Source: Dendrolimus kikuchii (Eukaryota; Arthropoda; Insecta; Lepidoptera; Lasiocampidae). From it: 64,000 nucleotides of DNA. This document shows, piece after piece, positions 32,749 to 42,535 of this stretch; the stretch's first letter is position 1; the number at the start of each line of letters is the position of its first letter. The DNA lies in contig CM034411.1 of assembly GCA_019925095.2 (NCBI GenBank), positions 9,384,001-9,448,000 on the forward strand, in the 5' to 3' direction. A program made the position numbers and the translations under genes. Below the pieces are notes generated by a model that saw nothing but the letters and a program-made list of their open reading frames with translations, was not told the DNA's origin and did not search any database.

Positions 32749-34230
32749 TTGTTGTGAATTAATAGGTGAATTACGACGAGAAGAGTTTCTTGATTCCGTG
32801 GTTGGGCGGGTGTGTTCTTGTCCTCTTAGTTGTGGGGGCAAGAGGTGAGAATTGTCATATGTGGGTGATTCAAAGCCACTGCGATGTAAGGTGGTATGGT
32901 GTTTCTCGCTATCACATTCTCTACACCGTCCTGTGGATCTGCACTCGTCAGAGTAATGGGGTCCTAGACACTTACGGCACCGTTCATGAGCTTGGATAAA
33001 ATCCCAGCGCCCTTGCGTAGGCTGTCTTAGGTATTCACCGCAGTTCAGCAACCTGTGTCCTCTAACGTGACACCAAGGGCAGTAATAATTATTGGTCGGT
33101 GCTGGTGGGTGGGCGGAATCTTGTGCTATGGGCTCGAAATATTGTGTAGACTGTGGGTATCCTTGAGCGTACTGTACAGGGTACGCTTGACTTTGTAGAG
33201 GATATGCAGGGCGCGTTAAAGGTGGGCGGACGGAAGTAGTGGGCTGAAAACGAACGTGCCGAATTTCTGGTCTGGGTGCAGAAGCGCGTGGTTGGTACCG
33301 TGCTGAGGGAGAAGCACGTTCAGTTTGTCTGTATGTCGGGCTGAGGGGAGGGGGGGGTGGGTTATATGTCTCAGTTTCTGTGCAACGTGCATGGTCTTCT
33401 AAGAATGTGATTACATCCTTTAAGGTGGGCAGAGTGTCTGAAGACCCATGCGTTCGTTCAAATAATGTGCGAAGCTCGCCCTTTAACTTCCGCACTACTA
33501 TTGACACTAGGACGTAGTCTGAGTCATGTAGTGGTAAGTTTAGGTTTTTAAGCGCCGATTGGGTTGAAATAAGAGGGGCTAAAAATAACTGTCTGATTTG
33601 TGAGCGGGTGGTGATGTGGGGTAACTCTAGTATCATATCTATAAACCTATCAATGAGAACTCGGCGATTTTCGTAGCGATTGGCAAGTGTTGTCATCGCT
33701 ACATCGTAGTTCTCATCGGTAACCTTGAGGTGTGATACCATACTGAGAGCTTCTCCGGAGAGGCAAGAAAATAAATAGTGTAATTTAACTGCACCTGACA
33801 AATTACCGGCAGTGTCCGTAAGGCTTTTGAAAATAGTTATGAAAGATGGCCAATCCTCAAGCTTGGAAGAAAATTTGGGTAGATCTATTTTGGGCAGAAC
33901 AGTAGACGTGGAGAATGTGGGCGAGCTTGGTTTGATGCTTGAGCTGATGGTGATGTTTGCCACCAAAATTTTTTCATATGCTTCTATAGCCGAGGTGTAG
34001 TAGTCAAAGTACCATTTTTCCACTTTGTCGTCAAGGTCTTTAGAGTCCAAGATCTCATAATATACTGTATCCAACTTGCCCTTTATATCGTCCAATTTTG
34101 TAAAGCGCCCTATGAAATCGTTTACACTATACTTTTTGTCTCCTTTTAATATAAGGTTAGCTATCTCTAATAGGAAAGTTATGTACTTATGGGTTTGCAT
34201 AAAGATGGCAGATTGCGATTTGGTAGGCAT
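32746..34230 (-). CDS. gag: BEL/Pao Gag, copy A, complete
   Basis: 494 codons from an ATG at 34230. The N-terminal 110 residues are charged and helical in character; a DUF1759-type Gag core follows (LPKIDLPKFSSKLEDWPSF, LHYLFSCLSGEAL); then a proline-rich linker and three zinc knuckles near the C-terminus: CPWCHVRGHRLLNC, CRKCLGPHYSDEC and CRECDSEKHHTTLH. It packages RNA into the element's particles. It is the only complete Gag in the window; copy B lacks the first 80 codons. Confidence 0.9.
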   Translation of the reverse strand: MPTKSQSAIFMQTHKYITFLLEIANLILKGDKKYSVNDFIGRFTKLDDIKGKLDTVYYEILDSKDLDDKVEKWYFDYYTSAIEAYEKILVANITISSSIKPSSPTFSTSTVLPKIDLPKFSSKLEDWPSFITIFKSLTDTAGNLSGAVKLHYLFSCLSGEALSMVSHLKVTDENYDVAMTTLANRYENRRVLIDRFIDMILELPHITTRSQIRQLFLAPLISTQSALKNLNLPLHDSDYVLVSIVVRKLKGELRTLFERTHGSSDTLPTLKDVITFLEDHARCTETETYNPPPPPLSPTYRQTERASPSARYQPRASAPRPEIRHVRFQPTTSVRPPLTRPAYPLQSQAYPVQYAQGYPQSTQYFEPIAQDSAHPPAPTNNYYCPWCHVRGHRLLNCGEYLRQPTQGRWDFIQAHERCRKCLGPHYSDECRSTGRCRECDSEKHHTTLHRSGFESPTYDNSHLLPPQLRGQEHTRPTTESRNSSRRNSPINSQQ

Positions 34231-34270
34231 GACGATGAGAAGTGCACAATAAGAAAAGGAAAAGCAAACG

Positions 34271-34302
<32 letters not shown>

Positions 34303-34312
34303 TTTTTTTTTT
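34271..34312 (-). repeat. A14-T28 homopolymer tract in the BEL leader
   Basis: On the minus strand 14 A are followed by 28 T, 40 bp before the Gag start. In copy B the same place has 51 A and 4 T. Confidence 0.85.
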
Positions 34313-34898
34313 ACTAATGCTAATAAAGAACACGCAAGAAAGCAGCCAGAGAAACGTAAGAAATACGAAATAAATAAAAATGATTAGGAAAAAAAATATA
34401 TATCAAACTGTCGTGTGCGCTGAGTCTTAATAAACACGAAGCTATATATAAGCTATAAAAGTTGCACGGCAAGCTAACCACACCGAGTGAAACGAATATA
34501 ATATTCAATATTATTATATCGATCCGATATCACGTTTAGTGCAAGTATTCGAGAATAGGTGTGCTGAATAAAGTACAGAATACGTACTCGAGGTTATATT
34601 AACCTACCTACGTACCAAAAAATAGTTATCGTGTAGCAATTTGCGTAATTATCTGAGGAATGTGGAATGGGTATTCAAATATATAAGGGCAGAAGTAATA
34701 TGTTTATAAGAAAACAAAAAAGAAAAAACAAGGGCAGAAAACGGGTAAATGGGCAGATTGATAATGATTGTTTATTTAACTTTTTAGGTATGCGAAAATT
34801 TACAATTTGGTTTGAATTAACCATAAAATGGCAAAATACGGTTGTTGCAGACTGTATAAATAGGTCGCCAGTTGGAATATTCGGTTCGAAAGACCATA

Positions 34899-35172
34899 TG
34901 ATCTGGCCGATTGCCAGATTTCAAGGGTGCAAGGGTAAGAGGGAATGGAGATAAATGGACTCACCCGTAATAATATGAGCTGAGTAACCGGAGCGTCTGC
35001 GATACAGGAGCAGCAGTGCGTGTTCTCTTGTTATATATCTCCCGCTTCACAACTAGATTCACTTGCCACTTATCACCAAGCTCTTGGAACCCGATTAGTA
35101 TTGCAATTGGGTGGATATCTCAAATGCGCGCGCGATGCGTGAATGTCTTTACGACGGGTCGATTCAGACTGA
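34899..35172 (-). repeat. Copy A 5' LTR piece (R-U5)
   Basis: 274 bp, the same length as copy B from TCAGTCTG to the CCAGATCA end. Confidence 0.88.
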
Positions 35173-35244
35173 CACGTAGATGTAGTACAAAACAATGACA
35201 GGTAACTCATTTATAAATACTAATGTAGCTACATAATATACTTA

Positions 35245-36540
35245 GTCTGGCCATAAATACTGTTACAATTAAAAACAAACAAAATATTACATTTGAATTT
35301 GGAATCTGTCATTTTTATATGATTGTTCATTGTGTTTTCTCATTTTGGCGCTAATATATTGTACAACATTTTGCGATATTAAAATGCAGTGGGGCAATAA
35401 AGAGAACCGAATCGCTGTGATTGCATTACACAAAGTAGGTATGGACCCAAATGCAATTTTTAAAACTCTCCATATGCTTGGTATTAGTCAAATGTTTGTG
35501 TACCGGGCTATTAATAGGTACAATGAGACCTCCGCTGTTTGTGACAGAAAAAGATCTGGCCGTCCACGTAATATTCGCACGAAAAAGGTGGTCAAAGCAG
35601 TAAAGGAAAAAATTGAAAGAAATCCTGTCCGAAACAAAAGATTTTATCTCGGGAGATGAAGATATCACCTAGAACCATGTCGCGTATTTTAAAAGATGAC
35701 TTAGGACTTGCAGCCTATAAGAGACGCACTGGTCATTTCTTAATTCATAATTTAAAAAAGAATAGGGTGGTAAAATCGAAACAACTACTGAAGCGGCACG
35801 CAAAGGGAGGTCACAGAAAAATTTTGTTTACGGATGAGAAATTTTTTACAATTGAGCAACATTTTAACAAACAAATTGACCGTATTTATGCTCAAAGCTC
35901 TAAGTAATCTTTTCTCAATTAGTCGACAGAGTGCAACGTGGGCATTATCCGTCTTCAGTGATGGTTTGGTGGGGTGTTAGCTATGCAGGAGTGACTGAGG
36001 CATATTTTTGGGAAAAAGGTATCAAAATATCGGCACAAGTATATCAAGATACCATTCTTGAGAAGGTAGTTAAGCCCCTTAACAACACCATGTTCAATAA
36101 CCAAGAATAGTCCTTCCAGCAAGACTCGGCGCCGGGTCATAAAGCTCGGTCCACGCAGTCTTGGCTGGAGACGAATGTTTCGGACTTCATCAGAGCTGAA
36201 GATCGGCCGTCGTCTAGTCCCGATGTTAATCCGCTGGATTATGATTTATGATCAGTTTTAGAGAGTACGGCTTGCTCTAAACGCCATGACAATTTGGAGT
36301 CCCTAAAACAATCCATACGATTGGCAGTGAAGAATTTTCCCATGGAAAGAGCGCGTGCTTCTATTGATAACTGGCCTCAACGTTTAAAGGACTGTATTGC
36401 AGCCAATGGAGACCACTGCGAATAAGCTTTATATTTTAAATTGTTTTATATTTATGTATTAGACTAACACACTGTAAAACTTATAAATGTTATTTGCAAT
36501 AGAATAAACAAATTCTTTGTTACAATATTTATGGCAAGAT
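35245..36540 (+). mobile_element. Mariner/Tc1-superfamily element, 1.3 kb, inactive
   Basis: Inverted ends TCTGGCCATAAATACTGTTA and (reverse) TCTTGCCATAAATATTGTAA, each next to TA (35243-35244 and 36541-36542). The single transposase gene between them is broken. Confidence 0.88.
35384..36425 (+). pseudogene. Mariner-type transposase, two frameshifts and two stops
   Basis: Frame 1 (35384-35659) holds the DNA-binding helix-turn-helix part, with MQWGNKENRIAVIALHKV and the RKRSGRPRN hook. A shift near 35655 moves to a frame with ISPRTMSRILKDDL and the first catalytic Asp in KILFTDEKFF (35656-35907). A second shift, with stop codons, near 35905-35922 moves to a third frame with SSVMVWWGVSYAG, the second Asp in FQQDSAPGHKA and the third in SSSPDVNPLDYD, ending GDHCE at 36425. 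In-frame TAG (36108-36110) and TGA (36249-36251) replace probable Trp codons. No functional protein is possible. Confidence 0.88.
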
Positions 36541-36542
36541 TA

Positions 36543-38294
36543 GGTATATCTGTACGTATAGAAGATTGTATCGCATCGTATCGCTGTAATACTTATGTAG
36601 TAGACATAGGGCAGTGGCAGTTTTTGATATCATACGATTACATCAAAAAATCCTTTAAAGTTTGCCTCTTAACTTCACATATATTTCGCTAATAGCTTTG
36701 ACTTTGACCTGACATCGACCGTACTTATTAAAGTTTAACGCAAAACGACTTTCTTTTACCAACCCCTATAACAATAAATTTTATTTTAAATTTCGCTTTC
36801 ACCCTCTGTTTAATTTCGAGGTGAGTGTAAGGTTTTCGAACGTAACAGCTTTCGTTTTGATTTATTTGTTTTAAATTGATTCAGTATCTACACGAACAGT
36901 TATTTAAAATAATAGACTATATTCGGTAGACAAAGGTCATGTTAGGTAATTGAACTTGGTATATTTATTATTCTATTAAGAATAATATTGTAAAATTCTA
37001 AACATGCCGTTAAAGATATAAGATTTTTTTTTACAAAATGGCGGCGGTTTCCAAAATACATTTTGTTGGAAAATCAAAACGTATTTTTTTTAACGTCTCG
37101 TAGTGTGATAACTAAATCCTTTCTCTTTAAGGACTATTAATTGTTTTCCATTTCAGGTCACTGGAAGGATTGATTCCTGCACACCAGGATGTGCCATATT
37201 TTCATCAGTCCCCACTTTTCCGGTCTGCAGTTTTTTGAAAATAGATTTTATTAATGTTTTTTACTATTTAGATATCAATAAAAACTGATAAAAATGTATA
37301 GTAGAAATATTTGTTGTTTTTTTTTATCGTGACCGAAGAAACACAAAATTATTAAAATTCGGGCTTCTAAACCAGAATACCCCCTTAAAAAAAAACAACT
37401 GGAATGGACTGTGTTAGAGTTTAAAGGTTTTAATTTATAAATTGGGGTCATCGTTTGGGCCACTATTAGGAGTAGTTAGGAATATAACAAAACTAGTTAT
37501 CAAACGAAACCTGACCTTTTTATGACTAAAATCACAACACATCCTGCACCCACGCGTGTTCTTTGCACAAAAAATATTAATAACCCCACAAGTGCGGGGC
37601 TAACAATGGGCAGAATAGGCACAAAGGTTGGCCGATATTCACGAGGTGTACCAGGGTAACAAAAGACTTAAGGAGGTCAGTGGCGCGACTTGCTAAAACG
37701 GATATCGATTTAGTACCGATATATAAATTGACTGGGTTTTTTTAGGTGCTCGTCTCTTGAGTTTAGGGTAAGCTAGATAGGATGAGAAGTTCAGAAGGGT
37801 GATATCTTGCTATGTAGTTTAATTTTCAAATAACGTGACAGTTTGTTTTAAAATGAACAGTAGACGTTGGAAGTTTTTAGCTATCACCGTGTATGTATGG
37901 ACATTGTAAATTCTTTGTGACTACGTTCTACGGCGTCAAATCCTACATCAAAGACCTACGGTCTTATTCATATTGAGTTAGAGTAAGTTTGTAGGCTTCT
38001 TTAAGGTTTTTAAAGCAGCCTATATACTTAGGTTCTGTAACTCAATGATCTATTATATAATATTAAGCATGCCGTGTCTGCACATAGATGCTATTTAAAA
38101 AAATACAACTGGAATAGACTGAATAAATGACGGAAGACAAGACGATTTTTTTTTAGATTTCTCGTCTGTTTGTCTTTGTTTGTTGAGGGGTTTTTCGCAG
38201 GAATTGTGCAGTTTTATTTTCAAAGAATGTGTAAAATTACTCTAAAATTATCAATAGTTGTAGGATATAGATAGTTTTCGAGTGGGTAATTTAT
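36543..38294. other. AT-rich intron sequence, nothing firm
   Basis: A TTCCATTTCAG acceptor-like motif at about 37146 on plus is followed by a short frame (about 29 codons, VTGRIDSCTPGCAIFS). No partner exon was found. Otherwise featureless. Confidence 0.35.
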
Positions 38295-38580
38295 CCGTGC
38301 AGGAACGGAGAAAGAATACAATTTCCTGCGGCCGGGCGGCCTGTCGTAAGAGGCGACAAAACCACCCACAGCCAGGTGGTAGGGCATTTGCCCGACTGGA
38401 TGGCTACCACCCCTGGTCTAAAGTATGTCGCCATAACAACCTTGAGTTCCCTAGTCTCGCTTAAGAGAGCAGCAGCGCATTTGTAGCAACTTTGGTGTTG
38501 CAAATGTCCATAGGCGATGGTAACCGTTTTCCATCAAGTGGGCCGTCTGCCTGTCTGCTGATCTCCAGCAATAAAAAAAA
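38295..38580 (+). mobile_element. SINE-like 0.3-kb repeat
   Basis: Full head CCGTGCAGGAACGGAGAAAG and tail CCAGCAATAAAAAAAA; about 20 bp around GTGTTCCGGCATTAGTGACC is deleted. Confidence 0.88.
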
Positions 38581-38929
38581 CAAAAGACTATATATACGTA
38601 AATCTTAAGTGCTACGTGAAAATATGTACTTATTATAACTTTATATTATTTTTTGGCTTCACCACCTTATTTTCTTTATTTAAATTGATAGGAGACAGCC
38701 TGCCCTATTACGATTGCCTGCCCACCCCACCCCCGTTGACAATTATAACTTTATAAGCTACATGCTCTACCGATGAGGAAATGAGGATTTAATTGAACTT
38801 TGAGTGTGATGAAATCTTCTGTTTTAAGCTAGCTTTTAACGTTTGTAAACCTGTATAAATAAGCTGGGTAACCCTGGTCTCTTGGGCACCTAACTAAATT
38901 TAATAAATAACCTAAACCTGTGTTGATAA

Positions 38930-39122
38930 ACTAGAATTTTTAGAATTTTTGTCTGTCTGGATGTTTTGACTAATCTCTGAAACGGCAAGACCGATTTTGA
39001 CGGGACTTTTACTGGCAGATAGCTGATATTATAACGAGTAACTTAGGTTACTTTTTTAAAAAATTTTTTTAGGGTTCCGCCAAAAAAAATATCCACGCGG
39101 ATGAAGTCTCTGGCATAGCTAG
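38930..39122 (+). mobile_element. Helitron, non-autonomous
   Basis: TTTGTCTGTCTGGATGTTTT near the start, ATCTCTGAAACGGCAAGACC, and the end GGCATAGCTAG/T at 39122. Confidence 0.65.
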
Positions 39123-39192
39123 TTGTTAATAAAGGTGAATACAATATTGACAGATAACATGTATAAAAACGAATGTAGCTATCTGTTAACGG

Positions 39193-39507
39193 CCGTGCAG
39201 GAACGGAGAAAGAAAACAATTTCCTGCGGCCGGGCGGCCTGTCGTAAGAGGCGACTTAACAACCCACAGCCAGGTGGTAGGGCATTTGCCCGACTGGATG
39301 GCTACCACCCCTGGTCTAAAGTATGTCGCCATAACAACCTTGAGTTGTGTTCCGGCATTAGTTACCAGGTTCCAGTCTCCCTTAAGAGAGCAGCAGCGCA
39401 TTTGTAGCACCTTTGCTGTTGCAAATGTCCATAGGCGATGGTGACCGCTATCCATCAAGTGGGCCGTCTGCCTGTCTGCTGAACTCATGCAATAAATAAA
39501 TAAAAAA
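39193..39507 (+). mobile_element. SINE-like 0.3-kb repeat, full copy
   Basis: Head CCGTGCAGGAACGGAGAAAG to ATGCAATAAATAAATAAAAAA. It is 70 bp past the Helitron end at 39122. Confidence 0.88.
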
Positions 39508-40039
39508 CGGCGTTATTTTTAACGCTATAAATAACACTCATTTGGCCACAGTCAATAACTTTAACATTATCCCAGATGGAGCCCGTGCATAATAAGTATG
39601 CGTCGGTCGTGTACTTGACGCCGTGCGCAGCCTACGGTGTCTATAATACCCCACAGCCCAGCATAAGGCCTAAAATTTTAATTGGCGTATTTTTTGCTTT
39701 TAAGTACTATATAATTCTCTATGTTGTGATGTTTCATTCACGCTTATTCAAAATTCACAACGTGTGTTATAATATTGATGAAGGTTGCCTTCGTATGTAG
39801 AGGCCGGTCATATATTTACATACAATATTTATATACAATTTGTCGCATTAGTGATTATTTGATGACATTTCACTTTGGTACGAAACCTTCTGATGTTTTA
39901 TTCTTTATACCACGGAAAGTTGCGGTGAAACGAAATATTATGAAACGAACGCATTTATACAGTACCGAATCTGTATTTTATAATTTATACTTCTACAAAT
40001 TAGTATTGCATTGTTTGGATTTATTTATTTGGTATTGTA

Positions 40040-40149
40040 ATTGATGTGACTTATACTGCTTCCAAGCGTTTGTTTTACTTTTGACGTTTGCACGTCTATC
40101 AGGTTACATATCTCTTGACCGTAAAGCCCACATGAAATAAAGGAGATAG
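40040..40149 (+). mobile_element. Left part of a MITE interrupted by BEL/Pao copy B
   Basis: GTGACTTATACTGCTTCCAA, then GTTTGTTTTACTTTTGACG is an inverted match to 46690-46760 on the other side of BEL copy B, and a direct match to 50945-50990. Confidence 0.45.
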
Positions 40150-40496
40150 TGATTCACGCCACGCGTAACGAACGATGATTCCCCGAAAAAGTAATTTACC
40201 CCGCACTTCCGCGTCTCAACGATCAGTCTGAATCGACCCGTCGTAAAGACATTCACGCATCGCGCGCGCATTTGAGATATCCACCCAATTGCAATACTAA
40301 TCGGGTTCCAAGAGCTTGGTGATAAGTGGCAAGTGAATCTAGTTGTGAAGCGGGAGATATATAACAAGAGAACACGCACTGCTGCTCCTGTATCGCAGAC
40401 GCTCCGGTTACTCAGCTCATATTATTACGGGTGAGTCCATTTATCTCCATTCCCTCTTACCCTTGCACCCTTGAAATCTGGCAATCGGCCAGATCA
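40150..40496 (+). repeat. Copy B 5' LTR
   Basis: 347 bp: U3 40150-40222, R-U5 40223-40496. Used here as the reference LTR because it is the only complete one. Confidence 0.88.
40223..40230 (+). promoter_or_regulatory. Probable transcription start, TCAGTCTG initiator in the LTR
   Basis: TCAGT is the arthropod initiator consensus. Copy A starts at exactly this base, as an RNA copy would. No TATA box lies 25-35 bp upstream inside the LTR. Confidence 0.6.
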
Positions 40497-41080
40497 TATG
40501 GTCTTTCGAACCGAATATTCCAACTGGCGACCTATTTATACAGTCTGCAACAACCGTATTTTGCCATTTTATGGTTAATTCAAACCAAATTGTAAATTTT
40601 CACATACCTAAAAAGTTAAATAAACAATCATTATCAATCTGCCCATTTACCCGTTTTCTGCCCTTGTTTTTTCTTTTTTGTTTTCTTATAAACATATTAC
40701 TTCTGCCCTTATATATTTGAATACCCATTCCACATTCCTCAGATAATTACGCAAATTGCTACACGATAACTATTTTTTGGTACGTAGGTAGGTTAATATA
40801 ACCTCGAGTACGTATTCTGTACTTTATTCAGCACACCTATTCTCGAATACTTGCACTAAACGTGATATCGGATCGATATAATAATATTGAATATTATATT
40901 CGTTTCACTCGGTGTGGTTAGCTTGCCGTGCAACTTTTATAGCTTATATATAGCTTCGTGTTTATTAAGACTCAGCGCACACGACAGTTTGATATATATT
41001 TTTTTTTCCTAATCATTTTTATTTATTTCGTATTTCTTACGTTTCTCTGGCTGCTTTCTTGCGTGTTCTTTATTAGCATT

Positions 41081-41083
<3 letters not shown>

Positions 41084-41138
<55 letters not shown>
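41084..41138 (+). repeat. A51-T4 homopolymer in the copy B leader
   Basis: 51 A then 4 T at the site where copy A has 14 A and 28 T. It adds a false poly-Lys stretch to the open frame running into Gag. Confidence 0.85.
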
Positions 41139-41146
41139 CGTTTGCT

Positions 41147-42391
41147 GCTATAGAAGCATATGAAAAAATTTTGGTGGCAAACATCACCATCAGCTCAAGC
41201 ATCAAACCAAGCTCGCCCACATTCTCCACGTCTACTGTTCTGCCCAAAATAGATCTACCCAAATTTTCTTCCAAGCTTGAGGATTGGCCATCTTTCATAA
41301 CTATTTTCAAAAGCCTTACGGACACTGCCGGTAATTTGTCAGGTGCAGTTAAATTACACTATTTATTTTCTTGCCTCTCCGGAGAAGCTCTCAGTATGGT
41401 ATCACACCTCAAGGTTACCGATGAGAACTACGATGTAGCGATGACAACACTTGCCAATCGCTACGAAAATCGCCGAGTTCTCATTGATAGGTTTATAGAT
41501 ATGATACTAGAGTTACCCCACATCACCACCCGCTCACAAATCAGACAGTTATTTTTAGCCCCTCTTATTTCAACCCAATCGGCGCTTAAAAACCTAAACT
41601 TACCACTACATGACTCAGACTACGTCCTAGTGTCAATAGTAGTGCGGAAGTTAAAGGGCGAGCTTCGCACATTATTTGAACGAACGCATGGGTCTTCAGA
41701 CACTCTGCCCACCTTAAAGGATGTAATCACATTCTTAGAAGACCATGCACGTTGCACAGAAACTGAGACATATAACCCACCCCCCCCTCCCCTCAGCCCG
41801 ACATACAGACAAACTGAACGTGCTTCTCCCTCAGCACGGTACCAACCACGCGCTTCTGCACCCAGACCAGAAATTCGGCACGTTCGTTTTCAGCCCACTA
41901 CTTCCGTCCGCCCACCTTTAACGCGCCCTGCATATCCTCTACAAAGTCAAGCGTACCCTGTACAGTACGCTCAAGGATACCCACAGTCTACACAATATTT
42001 CGAGCCCATAGCACAAGATTCCGCCCACCCACCAGCACCGACCAATAATTATTACTGCCCTTGGTGTCACGTTAGAGGACACAGGTTGCTGAACTGCGGT
42101 GAATACCTAAGACAGCCTACGCAAGGGCGCTGGGATTTTATCCAAGCTCATGAACGGTGCCGTAAGTGTCTAGGACCCCATTACTCTGACGAGTGCAGAT
42201 CCACAGGACGGTGTAGAGAATGTGATAGCGAGAAACACCATACCACCTTACATCGCAGTGGCTTTGAATCACCCACATATGACAATTCTCACCTCTTGCC
42301 CCCACAACTAAGAGGACAAGAACACACCCGCCCAACCACGGAATCAAGAAACTCTTCTCGTCGTAATTCACCTATTAATTCACAACAATGA
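41147..42391 (+). pseudogene. gag: BEL/Pao Gag, copy B, N-terminus deleted
   Basis: Identity to copy A Gag starts at AIEAYEKILV (copy A residue 81) and runs to the same UGA at 42389-42391. The preceding leader is fused in frame, so an open frame continues back to 40958 through a Lys run, but that part is leader sequence. The DUF1759-type core and all three zinc knuckles are present. Removal of the first 80 residues probably destroys particle assembly; rescue in trans by a complete Gag is conceivable. Confidence 0.85.
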
Positions 42392-42394
42392 CTA
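42389..42394 (+). promoter_or_regulatory. Candidate stop-readthrough site UGA CUA, copy B
   Basis: Same context as in copy A. The frame is open from 42392 through 42535 into Pol without an ATG. Confidence 0.6.
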
Positions 42395-42535
42395 CCTGCT
42401 ACTCACTTACACAATACTACACTACACCCACCCATACCATCGCTACAATATACACCATCCACTACATCACGTAAACAAAATAAATCCCAGTTTCATACTC
42501 AGCACTATGATAATAAAGTTTATCATAATAATCAC

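Larger units (their letters stand above)
28458..35172 (-). mobile_element. BEL/Pao retrotransposon, copy A (R-U5-gag-pol-U3-R layout)
   Basis: Full internal region with intact Gag and Pol frames. The 5' LTR piece is 35172-34899 (274 bp, starts TCAGTCTGAATC, ends CCAGATCA). The 3' LTR piece is 28568-28458 (111 bp, starts TGTTCACGCC and stops 38 bp past the same TCAGTCTG). Compared with the 347-bp LTR of copy B, the 5' piece lacks exactly U3 and the 3' piece lacks U5. A candidate primer-binding site TGGTCTTTCGAACCG starts two bases after the 5' LTR end. No target duplication and only a short A-run (7 A) are visible beyond the ends. Between LTR and Gag is an A14-T28 tract. Confidence 0.9.

Noticed and set aside
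37147..37235. Possible plus-strand exon after TTCCATTTCAG
   Set aside because: Short, no partner exon, no recognised peptide.
40958..41146. N-terminal extension of the copy B Gag frame including a long Lys run
   Set aside because: It is translated poly-A and leader sequence fused by the 272-bp deletion; copy A shows the true ATG.
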